Source: Tepidiphilus margaritifer DSM 15129
Lineage (GTDB): Bacteria; Pseudomonadota; Gammaproteobacteria; Burkholderiales; Rhodocyclaceae
DNA length: 64,000 bases
NCBI RefSeq assembly: GCF_000425565.1
Contig: NZ_AUDR01000015.1
Coordinates: 213,071 to 277,070, forward strand
Reading direction: 5' to 3'
A program made the position numbers and the translations under genes. The notes beneath the pieces are model-generated. The model ran no database searches. It saw nothing but the letters and a program-made list of their open reading frames with translations, and was not told the origin of the DNA. This document shows positions 25,990 to 35,699 of the stretch, piece after piece (the stretch's first letter is position 1; each line of letters opens with the position of its first letter).

Positions 25990-26436
25990 TCAGGGTTTTA
26001 GGGTGGCCGCCGCGCGCTGCGCCTGATCCACGGCGTGCTGCGCTTCCACCGGCATGTAGTTCTCGTCGTGCTTGGCGAGCACTTCGCTCGCGACGAACAC
26101 CCCGTCCGGCCCAAGTTTGCCCTGAGCCACCGCCCCCTTGCCCTCGCTGAAGAGATCGGGCAGCGCGCCGCGATAGACGACGGGAATGGTCTTGGCCGTG
26201 TCGGTGACGGCAAAACGTACCGTCACGCCGTCGGGCAGCCGCTCGAGCGAACCTGGCGCCACCAGCCCGCCGATGCGGAAGGTACGCCCGAAAGGCGCCT
26301 TGCCCTCGGCCACCTCGGAGGGCGTATGAAAAAACACCAGATTCTCGCGCATCGCCGAAAGCACCAGCGCCGTGGCCCCGCCAAGCAGGGCGAGCGCCGC
26401 GAGGATCAAGGCCAAACGCTTGCCGCGTGCCGTCAT
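25990..26436 (-). CDS. ccmE: CcmE, periplasmic haem chaperone
   Basis: Haem chaperone of 148 residues that receives haem from CcmABCD and hands it to CcmF. It has an N-terminal TM anchor (about 7-29), an OB-fold domain, and the haem-binding motif [10 protein letters not shown], where His forms a covalent bond to haem and the Tyr four residues later is an axial ligand. The C-terminal tail is short. Start overlaps ccmD (ATGA). Confidence 0.95.
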   Translation of the reverse strand: MTARGKRLALILAALALLGGATALVLSAMRENLVFFHTPSEVAEGKAPFGRTFRIGGLVAPGSLERLPDGVTVRFAVTDTAKTIPVVYRGALPDLFSEGKGAVAQGKLGPDGVFVASEVLAKHDENYMPVEAQHAVDQAQRAAATLKP

Positions 26437-26624
26437 GCGTCTTCTCCCGTGTCTTCGAGCCGTGCCGCCCGCCAGCGCAGCAGACGGCGGATCACGGCCT
26501 TACGAGTGCGATGGAGGAAATAAAGTTCGAGGGCGATGAGGGCGAAACTCACGCCGTAGCTCCCCCAAACGTAAAAACCCCGTCCACCCATGTCCCAAAA
26601 TGCCGACCACGATTCCCAGTGCAT
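26433..26624 (-). CDS. ccmD: CcmD, small membrane subunit of the haem exporter complex
   Basis: Single-TM protein of 63 residues that helps release holo-CcmE from CcmABC. The sequence [31 protein letters not shown] followed by a positively charged segment ([14 protein letters not shown]) is typical. The ATG at 26624 lies 4 bases after the ccmC stop; the longer in-frame reading would lie inside ccmC. Confidence 0.92.
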   Translation of the reverse strand: MHWESWSAFWDMGGRGFYVWGSYGVSFALIALELYFLHRTRKAVIRRLLRWRAARLEDTGEDA

Positions 26625-26628
26625 CCGC

Positions 26629-27465
26629 TCACTCCTTTTCCTTGACCGCCAGGCGATCGAGCTCGGCGGCCACCCAGTCGGTGTGCCGTTCGCGCTCGAG
26701 GATGAGCGTGCGCACGCGCCACAAGGCCACGGCGATCGAGTAGAACCAGGCAGCAAACGCCATCACCAGCATGGTCACCAGCATGACGGTGGCCATGGAA
26801 GGCGCACGCGTCAGGCTCACCGACGCGCCCTGGTGCAGCGTGTTCCACCATTTCACCGAAAAGTAGATGATGGGTACGTTGATCGAACCGACGATGGCGA
26901 GCAGGGCCCCGGCGCGATCGGCGCGTCGCGGATCCTCGATGGCCCGCGTGAGCGCCAGATAACCCAAGTAGAGGAACATGAGGAGCAGCTGCGAGGTGAG
27001 CCGCGCATCCCACACCCAGTACGTCCCCCAGGTGGGGCGCCCCCATAGCGCCCCCGTCCACAGGGCGATGAAACACCAGATCGCCCCCGTGGGCGCGAGC
27101 GCATGGGCCATCATGAAGGAGAGCCGCGTGTTGAGTACCCAGCCGACGATGCCCCAGAAAGCCATCACGAGATAGAGGAACATCGACATCCACGCCGCCG
27201 GCACGTGAAGGAAAATGACGCGATAGACCTCGCCTTGCTGCGCATCGGTGGGCGCGACGAAAAACGCCAGATACAGCCCCGCCACGGCAAGCACGGCGGC
27301 GAGCGCGGCGAACCACGGCGCAAGCCGCCCGGCGAGCGGATAGAACTGCTGCGGTGCGGCAAACCGCCACAGGCTGCGCGGGGATCGCTGCCGCGCCTCG
27401 ATTCCCTGCTGCCAGCGCTGCCGTCTTCCTGGTGTCGCGTCCATCCCTCGATTCTTCCCTCTCAT
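26629..27465 (-). CDS. ccmC: CcmC, haem-delivery membrane protein
   Basis: Six-TM protein of about 278 residues that loads haem onto CcmE. The tryptophan-rich motif WGRPTWGTYWVWDARLTS is in the periplasmic loop and the conserved histidines appear in FLHVPAAWMS and NTLHQGAS. The ATG at 27465 overlaps the ccmB stop (ATGA); an internal ATG at 27444 has GAGGG close by and cannot be excluded. Confidence 0.94.
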   Translation of the reverse strand: MRGKNRGMDATPGRRQRWQQGIEARQRSPRSLWRFAAPQQFYPLAGRLAPWFAALAAVLAVAGLYLAFFVAPTDAQQGEVYRVIFLHVPAAWMSMFLYLVMAFWGIVGWVLNTRLSFMMAHALAPTGAIWCFIALWTGALWGRPTWGTYWVWDARLTSQLLLMFLYLGYLALTRAIEDPRRADRAGALLAIVGSINVPIIYFSVKWWNTLHQGASVSLTRAPSMATVMLVTMLVMAFAAWFYSIAVALWRVRTLILERERHTDWVAAELDRLAVKEKE

Positions 27466-28130
27466 TGCACCGCCAAACGCAGCGCCGCCACGCACGCCCA
27501 GGGAGCGAGCGCTACCGCTGCAAATCCTCCTGCCCCCAGCAGGGCCAAGTGCGCGGCGTAGGATACCCCACCCAGGGCCGCTTCCACCGCGCCGGCGCCG
27601 AAGATCAACACCGGCACCGCCAGCGGCAGCACCAGTAGCGCCAGCAGCACCGCTCCGGAACGAACCCCCAGGGTGAGCGCCGCCCCGATCGCGCCGATGA
27701 GCGTGAGCGTGGGCGTACCCAGCAAGAGCGTTCCCGCCAGCAACGGCAGGACCTCCGGCTGCAGATCATAGAGCCCGGCGAGCAGCGGCGCGAAGAGCGC
27801 CACCGGCACGCCGGTGACGAGCCAATGGACGGCCACTTTCGCCAGCACCCACACCACCGCCGGCTCGGGAGAGAGCAGCAATTGCTCCAGCGTGCCGTCC
27901 CTCAGGTCGTGCTCGAAGAGCCGCGGTAGCGCCAGGAGCGAGGCGAGCAGCGCCGTTACCCAAACCACGCCCGGGGCGATCGAGCGCAGCTGGTTCGCCT
28001 CCGGCCCGATGCCAAAAGGAAAGAGGCACACCACGACGACGAAAAAGGAGAGCGCGAGCAGCACGTCGGTACGGCCGCGCCAGGCAAGCGCCAATTCACG
28101 CCGCAGCATGGCCGCGAATACCGCCCCCAT
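27462..28130 (-). CDS. ccmB: CcmB, membrane subunit of the haem exporter ABC complex
   Basis: Six-TM ABC membrane subunit of 222 residues that works with CcmA and CcmC to release holo-CcmE. Typical runs are MLRRELALAWRGRTDVLLALSFFVVVVCLFPFGIGPE, RLFEHDLRDGTLEQLLLSP and LTLGVRSGAVLLALLVLPLAVPVLIFG. The ATG overlaps the ccmA stop by one base (TGATG). An upstream in-frame extension lies within ccmA and is rejected. Confidence 0.95.
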   Translation of the reverse strand: MGAVFAAMLRRELALAWRGRTDVLLALSFFVVVVCLFPFGIGPEANQLRSIAPGVVWVTALLASLLALPRLFEHDLRDGTLEQLLLSPEPAVVWVLAKVAVHWLVTGVPVALFAPLLAGLYDLQPEVLPLLAGTLLLGTPTLTLIGAIGAALTLGVRSGAVLLALLVLPLAVPVLIFGAGAVEAALGGVSYAAHLALLGAGGFAAVALAPWACVAALRLAVQ

Positions 28131-28771
28131 CACGCCGCCTTGCGCCGCGGCGCAAACCGCCCCGGCTCCAGGATGTCGCAAGCACAGGAAAATTCCACAT
28201 CCTGGTGCGTCGTGAGCACCACGGTGGCTCCATCGCGCACCCGCGCTTCGATGCGGCGCGCGAGCGCGGCCACCGCGGCGACGTCGAGCGCCGTGAAGGG
28301 TTCGTCCAAAATCCACACGGGTCGTTCCTGCGCCAGAATGAGGCGTGCAAGCGCCACCCGCCGCCGCTGCCCCGCCGAAAGCACCCGCACGGGCAGATCG
28401 CGTTGCCGCGCAAGGCCAAGCTCCGCGAGGGCAGCGTCGATCACCGCTGCGTCGTGCGGCAGCCCCTGCACCGCGGCGAGGCTGCGCAGGTTCTCTCGCG
28501 GGCTCAAGAGCTCATGCACCGCCGGCAGATGGCCGTGGAAAAATACCGCCCGGTGCCAGGCATCCGTTTGCGCCCTCAACGGCACTCCTTGCCAGCGCAC
28601 TTCCCCCTCATCAGGCTGCGCCAAGCCGCAGAGCAGGCGCAACAAGCTCGTCTTGCCCACGCCGTTGGGACCGGCCACGCGCGTGAGCACGCCGGGGCGG
28701 AAGACGTGCGTCAGGTCGCGAAAGAGAATGCGGTCGCCTTTGATGCAGGTGAGCGCCGAAGCTTCGAGCAT
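28130..28771 (-). CDS. ccmA: CcmA, ATPase subunit of the haem exporter complex
   Basis: ABC ATPase of 213 residues that powers release of haem-loaded CcmE. Walker A is GPNGVGKTSLL, the ABC signature LSAGQRRRVALARL, Walker B PVWILDEPF and the switch histidine TTHQDVE. It is the first gene of the nine-gene ccmABCDEFGHI operon. A possible -10 (TAGACT, complement of 28802-28807) lies about 30 bp upstream of the ATG without a good -35. Confidence 0.95.
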   Translation of the reverse strand: MLEASALTCIKGDRILFRDLTHVFRPGVLTRVAGPNGVGKTSLLRLLCGLAQPDEGEVRWQGVPLRAQTDAWHRAVFFHGHLPAVHELLSPRENLRSLAAVQGLPHDAAVIDAALAELGLARQRDLPVRVLSAGQRRRVALARLILAQERPVWILDEPFTALDVAAVAALARRIEARVRDGATVVLTTHQDVEFSCACDILEPGRFAPRRKAA

Positions 28772-28831
28772 GGCATCGAGGGATGAGGGATCGAGGCCGT
28801 AAGTCTAGCAGAGCCGGCCGCGGAGCGGACT

Positions 28832-29824
28832 TCAGGCACCGCGGGAGGGCGTATTTTCCTTGCTCCGGCGGGGTTGAGCACTCCATGAAGGCGGGGCGGG
28901 CCGCACACCCAGCCGCGCACAATCGGCAACGAAGGCGTCGCTCGCCAGATATTCGTATTCCCATTCGCGCGGGGTCGTGAGCGTGTCGACGGCCAAAAGC
29001 GTCGCGTCGACCCGGCCCGGATGCACGTGCACCAAGGCTCTCGGCCCCAATGACAGAAGAAAACGGCCCATCTTCTCGCGAAAAGGCAGCGTTTCCTTGA
29101 AATCGTGCAGGCCGGAGAATCCCTGGTTGTGCGCGATGCCGTGCTCGAGCAGTGCTGCCTTGAGTCCACCCCCCAAGCGACGTAGGAAGAGCGCCTTGCG
29201 CACCCCAACACCCCGTATCCGGATGCGCCGCACGGTTTCGCGGCAATCGCGCACCCACAACGTACCCGGCGCGTAGCGGCGCAGGATTTCGGCGATGAGC
29301 GCCTCACGCACCGTCGGCAGGAGATGCACGTGCTGATGCCCATCGACGAAGGCGGGCGGCGCCCCCCAGACATCCTCGAAGGCATCGAACTGCGCCCGGA
29401 TCTCCTCGGCCACGGCCGCCGCCGGCAGACGCCTCGTCAATGCCCTCAAAAGCAAGGAACGCAGCGACGGCAGACGTCCATCTTGCGCCAAGCCACGCGC
29501 CGGGCTCGCCGAACGCTGCTCGGTGAGCGTCAGGTGCAAGCCCACCTGGGCACCCGTTGCGCGTGCCAAAGCCGCCAAGCCCGACGCATCGCTTTGCCAG
29601 CAAGGCATGGTTACCATCGCCCCCGTGGCCGTCACCCGCCCCGATTCGATCAAATGCTCGATGGCACGATCCACGCCCGGTGCGATACCATAATCGTCGG
29701 CGCACAAAACGAAGGTCCGCCGCACCGACGCGGTCGTTTCCAGGGAAACCTCGGCCGGGGATGACACCCCTAGGGGGGGCGGCGTCAGCGCCAAAACGCC
29801 GGATTTTTCGAAATGGACGTCCAT
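28832..29824 (-). CDS. YdjC/ChbG-family carbohydrate deacetylase (NaxD/HpnK-like)
   Basis: Metal-dependent deacetylase of 330 residues. Family motifs are VLCADDYGIAPGVD (metal Asp pair, about 40-53), HLTLTEQ and FVDGHQHVHLLP (histidine ligands), and the C-terminal LVHVHPG. YdjC proteins remove acetyl groups from amino sugars (ChbG), hopanoid GlcNAc (HpnK), or undecaprenyl-phosphate GalNAc (NaxD). The last is attractive here because the gene diverges from a GT2, GT39-like and GtrA set. AAGGATCGC precedes the ATG. The first 35 residues do not belong to the domain and the start could be later. Confidence 0.82.
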   Translation of the reverse strand: MDVHFEKSGVLALTPPPLGVSSPAEVSLETTASVRRTFVLCADDYGIAPGVDRAIEHLIESGRVTATGAMVTMPCWQSDASGLAALARATGAQVGLHLTLTEQRSASPARGLAQDGRLPSLRSLLLRALTRRLPAAAVAEEIRAQFDAFEDVWGAPPAFVDGHQHVHLLPTVREALIAEILRRYAPGTLWVRDCRETVRRIRIRGVGVRKALFLRRLGGGLKAALLEHGIAHNQGFSGLHDFKETLPFREKMGRFLLSLGPRALVHVHPGRVDATLLAVDTLTTPREWEYEYLASDAFVADCARLGVRPAPPSWSAQPRRSKENTPSRGA

Positions 29825-29878
29825 GCGATCCTTGCCTTACATCCCGTTACGATTCGCTGACGACAGGAGCCGACAACC

Positions 29879-30868
29879 GTGATTCCCGCCTCCGCACCGC
29901 CGACCCCGGTCGAATTGAGCGTGATTGTACCCGTATATAACGAAGCGGCATCGTTACCGGTTTTGTACGAACGGCTCAAGGCCGTACTCGATGCGCTCGC
30001 GCTCTCCTGGGAATTGATCCTCGTCGATGACGGCAGCCGCGATGAGAGCTTCGCGGTCATCGAGCGGCTCGGCAAAGCCGATGCCCGCGTCAAGGGCGTG
30101 CGTTTTGCGCGCAACTTCGGCAAGGAAGCCGCCATGGCCGCGGGGCTGCATCGCGTCGCCGGACGGGCCGCCGTCATCATGGATGCCGACCTGCAACATC
30201 CGCCCGAACTCATTCCCCAGATGCTCGAGCACTGGCGCGCCGGGGCGGCCATCGTCACGGCCGTGCGCACCGACCGCGACACCGACTCCCCCTTGCGCCG
30301 CTGGCTCTCGCTCGCCTTCTACCGTTTCTACCGGGGCATCTCCGAAATCGCCCTCACACCGGGCGGGGGCGACTTTCGCCTCTTCGATCGGCGCGTGGTG
30401 GCAGCCCTGAATCTCCTGCCCGAACGCAAGCGTTTCCTCAAGGGGCTGGCGAACTGGGTGGGGTTCGAGCAGGTCACCATTCCCTACCGGCCCGCCGAGC
30501 GCCACGCCGGCACCTCCCGCTGGTCGCTGCGCAAGCTCTGGCGCTACGCCATCGACGGCATGGTCTCCTTTACCACGGTCCCCTTGCACGTCTGGTCCTC
30601 GATCGGCGCGCTTCTGGCGCTCGCCTCCGTCGTCTACGGTCTGTGGCTGGTGGTACGCACGCTGCTTTTCGGGCGCGACGTGCCCGGATACGCTTCGCTG
30701 ATGGTCGCCACACTCTTTCTCTCGGGAGTGCAGCTCGTCAGCCTGGGCGTGCTCGGCGAATACCTCGGCCGCGTCTTCGAGGAAGTCAAGCGCCGGCCGC
30801 TCTACCTCATCGGGCGCACCGTGAACCTGCCCGACGAACTCGCCGACCCCCCTTCCCCTCTGCGCTGA
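29879..30868 (+). CDS. GT2 undecaprenyl-phosphate glycosyltransferase (GtrB/ArnC-like)
   Basis: Membrane glycosyltransferase of 329 residues that probably moves a sugar from a nucleotide donor to undecaprenyl phosphate. The GT-A domain has LSVIVPVYNEAASLPVLYERL, LILVDDGSRD and the metal motif MDADLQHPPE. A later FRLFDRRV and LPERKRFLKGLANWVGF follow the dolichol-phosphate-mannose synthase/GtrB pattern. Two C-terminal TM segments (about 236-256 and 272-293) anchor it. The start is GTG with AGGAG 9 bases upstream. It begins a three-gene set with the GT39-like enzyme and GtrA. Confidence 0.9.
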   Translation: MIPASAPPTPVELSVIVPVYNEAASLPVLYERLKAVLDALALSWELILVDDGSRDESFAVIERLGKADARVKGVRFARNFGKEAAMAAGLHRVAGRAAVIMDADLQHPPELIPQMLEHWRAGAAIVTAVRTDRDTDSPLRRWLSLAFYRFYRGISEIALTPGGGDFRLFDRRVVAALNLLPERKRFLKGLANWVGFEQVTIPYRPAERHAGTSRWSLRKLWRYAIDGMVSFTTVPLHVWSSIGALLALASVVYGLWLVVRTLLFGRDVPGYASLMVATLFLSGVQLVSLGVLGEYLGRVFEEVKRRPLYLIGRTVNLPDELADPPSPLR

Positions 30869-30922
30869 ACCTTTCGTCCGCGCGCCTTTCTGATTGCCGA
30901 TTCCGTGCCGAGTTCCTTGCCG

Positions 30923-32500
30923 ATGCGCCTCCTCTTCCAGCGCCTGCTCACTCCGCGCAGCCTCGCCATGCTGCTGTGGCTCGTCTTCGCCTGGTACGTG
31001 TTCGACGGCTACGACCGCCACGCCCCCAGCAACGACGAATGGGTACAGCACATCTATGGCGAACTGCTCGTGGCGTATTACACGAGCGGGCTTGCCGACA
31101 AGACCTTTCTCGATTTCAGCAACCTCTATCTCTACGGCGGCCTCTTCGACCTGCCCGCAGCCTGGATCACCATGGCTTTCGGCATCGACTGGTGGCCGCT
31201 GCGGCACCTCCTCACCGCCGCTTTCGGCGCCCTGGCCTTCTTGGGCGCGGCGCGTTTCGGGCGCTTCCTCGGCGGTGCCTGGCTCGGCACGGCGGCGCTC
31301 GCCGCCACGATGGGCAGCGGCGTCTTCTCCGGCGCCATCTTCACCCACACCAAGGACGTCCCTTTTGCCGCGGCCATGCTGTGGTCGCTCTACTACACGA
31401 GCCGCATCGCCGACGGGCTTCCTGCGCCGCGTTGGCGCCACGTCCTGTTGTGGGGGCTCGCCACCGGAGCGGCGCTGGGGCTGCGCGTAGGCGGCGTGCT
31501 CGCCTTCGGCTTCCTCGGCGCGGCCATTCTCCTCTCCTGGTGGCCCCGCCGCCGGGCCCTGCCCCCCTGGCCACGGCTCTTCACGGCGATCCTCCTGCGC
31601 CTCGCGCCGGGCATCGCCCTCGCGCTTGCCCTCATGGCCTTCTTCTGGCCGTGGTCGGTGATGGGATGGGATCACGTCTGGCAGGCGCTCACCAAATTCT
31701 CGCACTTCGCCTTCGACCTCTATACCTGGGAAGACGGCGAGCGCGTGGAAAACGCCAAAGTCTCGCGTCTCTATTTACCCAAGTACCTCCTCGTGCGACT
31801 GCCGGAATTCGTTATCCTGGGAACCGTACTCGCGCTCGCCCACTGGCGGCGCATCAAGGAATCCCCCCGCCTGTGGCCGCTGCTGTTCGCGCTCGCCTTC
31901 GTCCTCGCCTACGTCGTGATCGGCAAGCCCCCCCTCTACAACGGTCTGCGCCACTTCCTCTTTCTCGTACCGTGGTTTGCGCTGCTCGCCTGCTGGGGCT
32001 GGCAAAGCACGCTCGCGGCACTCCACCGCCCCCTGACCGAAATCTCCCTTCGCCGCCGCCATGGAGCACTGCTGCTCAGCGCTTTGCTCGTACTCTCGGC
32101 CGCCGATGACTTCATCACCCTGGCGCGGCTGCATCCCTATCAACACCTCTACTACAACCATCTCGCCCGAGGCCTTGCCGGCGCCAAGCATCACTGGGAA
32201 CTGGACTACTGGAGCGACGCCACCCGGGCTCTGCTCCCCGCGCTCGCCGACTGGGTCGCCAAGCAACCCGCCGACAAGGAATGGGCACTCGCCTACTGCG
32301 CGGAAGGATTCCAGATCGAACCTTGGCTACCCCCCAACGTGTACATCACCGAGGCCTGGGACGATGCGGAACTGCTGCTTGCCACCACGCACGATGACTG
32401 CGACCAGGCGGTACCCGGCAAGGAAATCGCCCGCATCGAGCGGCTGGGCACGCCGCTTGCCGTCCTCAAGATCATCGACCACGAGGCCACCGATCCATGA
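30923..32500 (+). CDS. Polytopic GT39-like glycosyltransferase
   Basis: Membrane glycosyltransferase of about 525 residues with some 10-11 TM segments. The acidic motif in the first periplasmic loop (SNDEW, about 30) is where GT39/PMT enzymes such as ArnT keep their catalytic Asp/Glu. The C-terminal periplasmic region contains YYNHLARGLAGAKHHWELDYW, seen in PMT-like polyprenol-dependent transferases. It probably takes a sugar from the undecaprenyl carrier made by the GT2 upstream and adds it to lipid A, O-antigen or a protein; the acceptor cannot be told. Start 30923 (ATG) or 30905 (GTG); neither has a clear ribosome site. It overlaps gtrA by ATGA. Confidence 0.8.
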   Translation: MRLLFQRLLTPRSLAMLLWLVFAWYVFDGYDRHAPSNDEWVQHIYGELLVAYYTSGLADKTFLDFSNLYLYGGLFDLPAAWITMAFGIDWWPLRHLLTAAFGALAFLGAARFGRFLGGAWLGTAALAATMGSGVFSGAIFTHTKDVPFAAAMLWSLYYTSRIADGLPAPRWRHVLLWGLATGAALGLRVGGVLAFGFLGAAILLSWWPRRRALPPWPRLFTAILLRLAPGIALALALMAFFWPWSVMGWDHVWQALTKFSHFAFDLYTWEDGERVENAKVSRLYLPKYLLVRLPEFVILGTVLALAHWRRIKESPRLWPLLFALAFVLAYVVIGKPPLYNGLRHFLFLVPWFALLACWGWQSTLAALHRPLTEISLRRRHGALLLSALLVLSAADDFITLARLHPYQHLYYNHLARGLAGAKHHWELDYWSDATRALLPALADWVAKQPADKEWALAYCAEGFQIEPWLPPNVYITEAWDDAELLLATTHDDCDQAVPGKEIARIERLGTPLAVLKIIDHEATDP

Positions 32501-32892
32501 GGCGTCCGCTGGCCGAACTCGTGCGCATGTCGCGCTTCGCCCTGGTGAGCGTCTCCGGCACCCTCGTGCATTACACCGTGCTGGTGGCCTTGGTCGAAAC
32601 GGACACGCTCGGCCCGCTCCCCGCCTCGGCGCTGGGTTTTCTTGCCGGAGCCGTGACGAACTACCTCGGCTCGCGCCGCTGGGTCTTCGCCAGCGACGCG
32701 CGCCACATCGTCGCCTTACCCAAGTTTCTCGCCGTAGCCGCCACCGGGTTTGCCGGCAACGTCGCCGGCATGGCACTCGCACTCGATTGGCTACAGCTAC
32801 CCTACCTGCTTGCCCAGATCCTCGTCACAGGGATCCTCTTCTTCTGGCACTACGGCGCGAACAGCCTGTGGACCTTCGCCCGCCGCGGCTGA
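32497..32892 (+). CDS. GtrA-family flippase-like membrane protein
   Basis: Small four-TM protein of 131 residues. FALVSVSGTLVHYTVLVALVE, ALGFLAGAVTNYLGSRRWVF and the C-terminal HYGANSLWTFARR are typical of GtrA. Family members are believed to flip undecaprenyl-phosphate sugars to the periplasm. ATGA overlap with the GT39-like gene shows coupling; with the GT2 and GT39-like genes this makes a complete synthesise-flip-transfer set. Confidence 0.88.
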   Translation: MRRPLAELVRMSRFALVSVSGTLVHYTVLVALVETDTLGPLPASALGFLAGAVTNYLGSRRWVFASDARHIVALPKFLAVAATGFAGNVAGMALALDWLQLPYLLAQILVTGILFFWHYGANSLWTFARRG

Positions 32893-32930
32893 GGCCGGTG
32901 CGAGGCAGCCCCACGCTTGGCATCGACACC

Positions 32931-32959
32931 TTGCCGCCGCGGTGTTTTCATGCTATCGT
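32931..32959 (+). promoter_or_regulatory. Promoter of rpmB-rpmG
   Basis: TTGCCG at 32931-32936, a 17-bp spacer and TATCGT at 32954-32959 with an extended -10 (TGCTATCGT). It ends 33 bp before rpmB. Confidence 0.6.
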
Positions 32960-32992
32960 TCCATGCTTTGAAGAATTCCCAGGAGAGCCCTC

Positions 32993-33229
32993 ATGGCCCG
33001 CGTCTGTCAAGTGACCGGCAAGCGTCCGATGACGGGAAACAACGTCTCGCACGCCAACAACAAAACCAAACGCCGCTTCCTCCCCAACCTGCACTATCGC
33101 CGTTTCTGGAGCGAGGCCGAAGAGCGTTGGGTGAAGTTGCGCATCTCCAACGCGGCGCTGCGCACCATCGACAAGAAAGGCATCGATGCCGTGATCGCCG
33201 AGCTGCGCGCCCGCGGCGAGAAAATCTGA
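32993..33229 (+). CDS. rpmB: 50S ribosomal protein L28
   Basis: Ribosomal protein bL28, 78 residues: [33 protein letters not shown] and [17 protein letters not shown] are diagnostic. AGGAGAGCCCTC precedes the ATG. It lies 20 bp before rpmG, as in most Proteobacteria. Confidence 0.98.
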   Translation: MARVCQVTGKRPMTGNNVSHANNKTKRRFLPNLHYRRFWSEAEERWVKLRISNAALRTIDKKGIDAVIAELRARGEKI

Positions 33230-33249
33230 ATCCCGGATAGGAGTGCATC

Positions 33250-33417
33250 ATGGCCAAGGCCGCCCGCGAGAAGATCAAGCTCGAGTCCACCGCCGGAACC
33301 GGGCATTTCTACACCACCTCGAAGAACAAGCGCACCACGCCGGAAAAACTCGAGCTGATGAAGTACGACCCCAAAGCGCGCAAGCACGTGCTCTACAAAG
33401 AAACCAAGCTCAAGTAA
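33250..33417 (+). CDS. rpmG: 50S ribosomal protein L33
   Basis: Ribosomal protein bL33, 55 residues: [41 protein letters not shown], ending YKETKLK. It has no zinc-binding CxxC pairs, so it is the zinc-independent form. TAGGAG precedes the ATG. It is the second gene of rpmBG and is followed by a strong terminator. Confidence 0.98.
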   Translation: MAKAAREKIKLESTAGTGHFYTTSKNKRTTPEKLELMKYDPKARKHVLYKETKLK

Positions 33418-33441
33418 GCTGCATCGCAAGGCATCGGAACG

Positions 33442-33467
33442 GGCCGCCCTCTCAGGGCGGCCTTTTT
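33442..33467 (+). terminator. Rho-independent terminator of rpmBG
   Basis: GGCCGCCCT and AGGGCGGCC form a 9-bp perfect stem with a CTC loop, followed by TTTTT. Confidence 0.92.
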
Positions 33468-33481
33468 CTTTTGCCGCGAAG

Positions 33482-33510
33482 AAAAAAGAAAAAGCGCCTC
33501 TTGCAGGCGC
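33482..33510 (-). terminator. Rho-independent terminator of acs
   Basis: On the minus strand GCGCCT and AGGCGC with a 5-base loop are followed by an interrupted T-rich tract (the A-rich stretch 33482-33493 on the plus strand). It lies about 60 bp after the acs stop; a second stem (GGGCGG/CCGCCC, about 33536-33564) lies between. Confidence 0.75.
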
Positions 33511-33570
33511 CGTAATTCGTCTCCTCCCATGAGGCGGGCGGTCTCGAGGCCGCCCGTCCTTCTTCTCCTC

Positions 33571-35523
<1,953 letters not shown>

Positions 35524-35668
35524 GGGTCGTCCTCCCTCTTCGATGGTTTGTGCGAACGGACCGCGCTCACCCCGGTCCCCCGTGTCCGTTCATTGAAACT
35601 GCTCTATCTTACATCAGACTTACTGGGGCAAGCGGGCAAAGGTCATTCCGTCGGCGCCCACCCTGTTT

Positions 35669-35674
35669 TAGAAT
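35669..35674 (+). promoter_or_regulatory. -10 element of the fumarase gene
   Basis: TAGAAT lies 26 bp before the ATG; the -35 region is weak. Confidence 0.35.
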
Positions 35675-35699
35675 AGGGCACTCTGCGAGGGAGCCTGTG

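Noticed and set aside
29954..31705. A 583-codon minus-strand open reading frame opposite the GT2 and GT39-like genes
   Set aside because: The sense strand encodes clear membrane glycosyltransferases; the antisense product is charged repetitive sequence typical of GC-rich shadows.
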